Assembly: GCA_002841945.1 (NCBI GenBank)
Contig: PHBI01000052.1
Span: 1-37,463, forward strand
Direction of reading: 5' to 3'
Length of the DNA stretch: 37,463 bases
DNA from: Deltaproteobacteria bacterium HGW-Deltaproteobacteria-14
Lineage (GTDB): Bacteria; Myxococcota_A; UBA9042; PHBI01
Under the pieces are notes generated by a model that was not told where the DNA came from, did no database searches, and saw only the letters and a list, made by a program, of their open reading frames with translations. Below, piece by piece: positions 35,586 through 37,463 of the stretch. Every line of letters begins with the position of its first letter. Positions within the stretch are counted from its first letter, which is position 1. Position numbers and translations under genes: made by a program.

Positions 35586-37463
35586 ATGGACCGCTCCGTA
35601 CGCCTCAGGCGCCGCGCCGCCGCGCTCTTGCTCCTCCCCCTCGTCGCGCTCGGGTGTGACAGCGCCCCGGGGCCCGTCCACGACGCGGACGCCGACGCCG
35701 TCGACGCCGCGGACGCCGTCGACGCCGCGGACGCGGTCGCAGACAGCGCGACGCCGCCGGACGTGACGCTGGTGGACCCGCTCGCCCCGGATCCGGCCTT
35801 CGTCGCGGCCTACGAGGCGGTCGGAGACGCGGTCGTGACGACCCTGATCGAGACCCTCCGACCGCGCTACGGGTACGCCCGCTACGTGACCGACGGGGGC
35901 GCGTCGCGCGTGCCTCCGGCGGCGTTCGGGGCGCTCGAGCCGCAGCCTGGCGAGCCCCACCTGCTCCGCGACCAGCTCGCCCTGCCAGCCGAGCTCGCGG
36001 CCGACGCGCTGGTGCCCGGCGCGCTCCCGGCGGGGGCGCGGTCGATGTTCTATGGGTTGGTGCTGACCGACGTGCAGATCGTCGACACCGACTCGCCGGC
36101 GCAGGTCGCGCGCAACGCCATCTCGGGGGCGGCCGGCTTCCGGCTGCCCGCCTACCGACCCCACGGCGAGCTCGCTGCACACCTCGCCGACGCCGTGGTG
36201 CGCTCGGCCGGGAGCTTCGCCGAGCCGCGCCCCTTCGACGCCGCGCTGATCCTCGGCGACGCCGTCGAGAACGGCCAGCACAACGAGCTCTCCTGGTTCC
36301 TCGCGGTCCTCGGCGGCGGGAGCCTCTCGGTCGACAGCGGCGCCCGCGACGACGTCGTCGCCGGGCCCGACAACGACGCCTTCGACGGCTTCGTGGCCGC
36401 CGGGCTCCCCGCGGGGACGCCGTGGGTGGCGGTGCTCGGCAACCACGACTTCCAGGTCAACGGCAACTTCCCGCAGGGCCTCATCCACGACCTCTACACC
36501 CTCGACGCGGACGCCCTCGAGCGGGTCGTCGACGTCCTCGAGTCGCTGGACCTGCGCCTGCCCGAGGTGCCGACCGCCGCTCACCACAACGCGTGGTTCC
36601 CGCACGCGCTGCGCGCCGCGTTCGCGGTGCGCGCGGACGGCTGGTTCGACCCGACGCAGCTGGCCGGCGACGAGCTGCTGCGCGACCTCGAGCCGGCGGA
36701 CGTCCCGGCGGACGAGGCGCGCGCCGGGATGGACCAGTGCAGCTTCGTGGGGGCGATACACGCGGCCCCGGGGCTGCCGGCGGGGCACGGCTACGGGGCC
36801 GACGCGGTGGCGGTCTGCACGCCCTGGTACACGTGGGATCCGGTGCCGGGGCTGCCGCTCCGCGTCTTGGCGCTGGCGCTCGGCCCGATCGGGACCGGCG
36901 GGGACCAGGGGATCCTGGCGCGGCCGTCCGAGGGTGGGGTGGTGCGCGAGGACCTGCTCGACGACCCGCGCTTTGACCAGATCGCCTTCCTCGAGGCCGA
37001 GCTCGAGCGCGCGGAGGCAGACGGCGTCGCGCTGATCGTTATTAGCCACCAGCCCTCGTGGAGCCTCGAGACGACGTCCGGGGTCGCGCAGCTGCGGGTC
37101 CTCGGAGCCCTCGACCCGAGCGTTCAGGCGATCCTGGACCGCTGGGTGTCGGACCCGGTCGAGCCAATGACGGCGACGGAGCTGCGGCGCACCCTGGCCG
37201 CGAGCGGGCGGGTCATCGCGCACCTCGCCGGCCACACCCACGACAACGACGTGCGCGCCATCTGCCCCGACGGGACGGCGCTCGCGGCGTCCGACGCCGG
37301 GCGCTGCGCGGCGGGGACCGATGGCGCCACAGGATATTGGGAGGCGACGACGGCGGCGGTGGTCGACCCGCCGCACGAGGCGCGCTTCGTCGAGCTGGTG
37401 CACGTCGGGGGGCGCCTCGGGGCGCTGTACCTGACGCTGATCGACCCGCGCGTGCCGGCGGGG
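35586..37463 (+). CDS. Metallophosphoesterase-like lipoprotein (C-terminus beyond window edge)
   Basis: The frame is open from ATG 35586 to the window edge (626 residues). It starts with a lipoprotein signal (LLLLPLVALGC24) and a small repeat linker (DAVDAADAVDAADAV, 38-52). Calcineurin-like metallophosphoesterase motifs follow: LTDVQ (160-164), LGDAVENG (223-230), LGNHDF (284-289), then ISHQPSW and LAGHTHDN later. In the first motif the usual D-x-H is D-x-Q, so one metal-ligand histidine is replaced. These enzymes hydrolyse phosphoesters with a two-metal centre; the substrate is unknown. Several cysteines in the C-terminal part could form disulfides. It is divergent from the GGDEF gene (68-260 bp, depending on that gene's start). 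Confidence 0.85.
   Translation, partial: MDRSVRLRRRAAALLLLPLVALGCDSAPGPVHDADADAVDAADAVDAADAVADSATPPDVTLVDPLAPDPAFVAAYEAVGDAVVTTLIETLRPRYGYARYVTDGGASRVPPAAFGALEPQPGEPHLLRDQLALPAELAADALVPGALPAGARSMFYGLVLTDVQIVDTDSPAQVARNAISGAAGFRLPAYRPHGELAAHLADAVVRSAGSFAEPRPFDAALILGDAVENGQHNELSWFLAVLGGGSLSVDSGARDDVVAGPDNDAFDGFVAAGLPAGTPWVAVLGNHDFQVNGNFPQGLIHDLYTLDADALERVVDVLESLDLRLPEVPTAAHHNAWFPHALRAAFAVRADGWFDPTQLAGDELLRDLEPADVPADEARAGMDQCSFVGAIHAAPGLPAGHGYGADAVAVCTPWYTWDPVPGLPLRVLALALGPIGTGGDQGILARPSEGGVVREDLLDDPRFDQIAFLEAELERAEADGVALIVISHQPSWSLETTSGVAQLRVLGALDPSVQAILDRWVSDPVEPMTATELRRTLAASGRVIAHLAGHTHDNDVRAICPDGTALAASDAGRCAAGTDGATGYWEATTAAVVDPPHEARFVELVHVGGRLGALYLTLIDPRVPAG

Overview
The window is very GC-rich DNA (about 72-75 % in the lines I counted by hand). 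It encodes many secreted lipoproteins with 'C-G-S-D'-type lipid-attachment ends, Asp/Thr/Ala/Pro-rich linkers, cysteine-rich 'DGD-x-CT' repeats, MopE-like metal-binding motifs and TIG/IPT repeats. Together with MCE/Mla lipid transport and large DUF3857-transglutaminase proteins, this suggests a Gram-negative bacterium of the Myxococcota (former Deltaproteobacteria). That placement is an inference from protein style; no rRNA or other marker is present. I see no tRNA, rRNA, CRISPR array, integrase or insertion sequence. No stretch of more than about 300 bases lacks a gene.

Layout. 1-2.1 kb (minus): a Tat-exported protein cut by the window edge and a lipoprotein with two duplicated jelly-roll domains. 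2.3-4.2 kb (plus): RecQ helicase. 4.3-6.3 kb (minus): a tetR-aldehyde dehydrogenase pair. 6.4-13.9 kb (plus): a giant TIG-repeat/propeller lipoprotein, a helical-repeat exported protein, a small exported protein and a GNAT acetyltransferase. 14-17.9 kb: two convergent cysteine-rich lipoproteins whose 3' ends lie in a lower-GC block. 18-20.5 kb (plus): ammonium transporter, L,D-transpeptidase and a TPR protein. 20.5-24.7 kb (minus): DUF3857-transglutaminase-repeat protein. 24.8-27.5 kb (minus): an operon of C2-domain lipoprotein, MlaE permease, MlaF ATPase and MlaD/MCE protein, each start overlapping the previous stop by 4 nt. 27.6-31.0 kb (plus, divergent): class III aminotransferase, LuxE-like acyl-protein synthetase and LuxC-like acyl reductase, also overlapping. 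31.1-32.6 kb (plus): rhomboid protease with a zinc ribbon, and a hotdog thioesterase. 32.7-33.9 kb: a lipoprotein with a 15-bp tandem repeat. 34.1-35.5 kb (minus): PAS-GGDEF diguanylate cyclase. 35.6 kb to the end: a metallophosphoesterase lipoprotein cut by the window edge.

The most interesting part is 24.8-32.6 kb. A predicted acid-to-aldehyde-to-amine pathway (LuxE, LuxC, aminotransferase) is divergent, across only 86 bp, from an MCE lipid-transport operon whose first gene is a C2-domain (lipid-binding) lipoprotein. An acyl-thioesterase-like gene follows shortly downstream. I propose, as inference only, a system that makes an aminated fatty-acyl compound and moves it across the envelope. 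Most other genes are ordinary, or are members of a surface lipoprotein repertoire that appears to evolve by module shuffling and repeat expansion.
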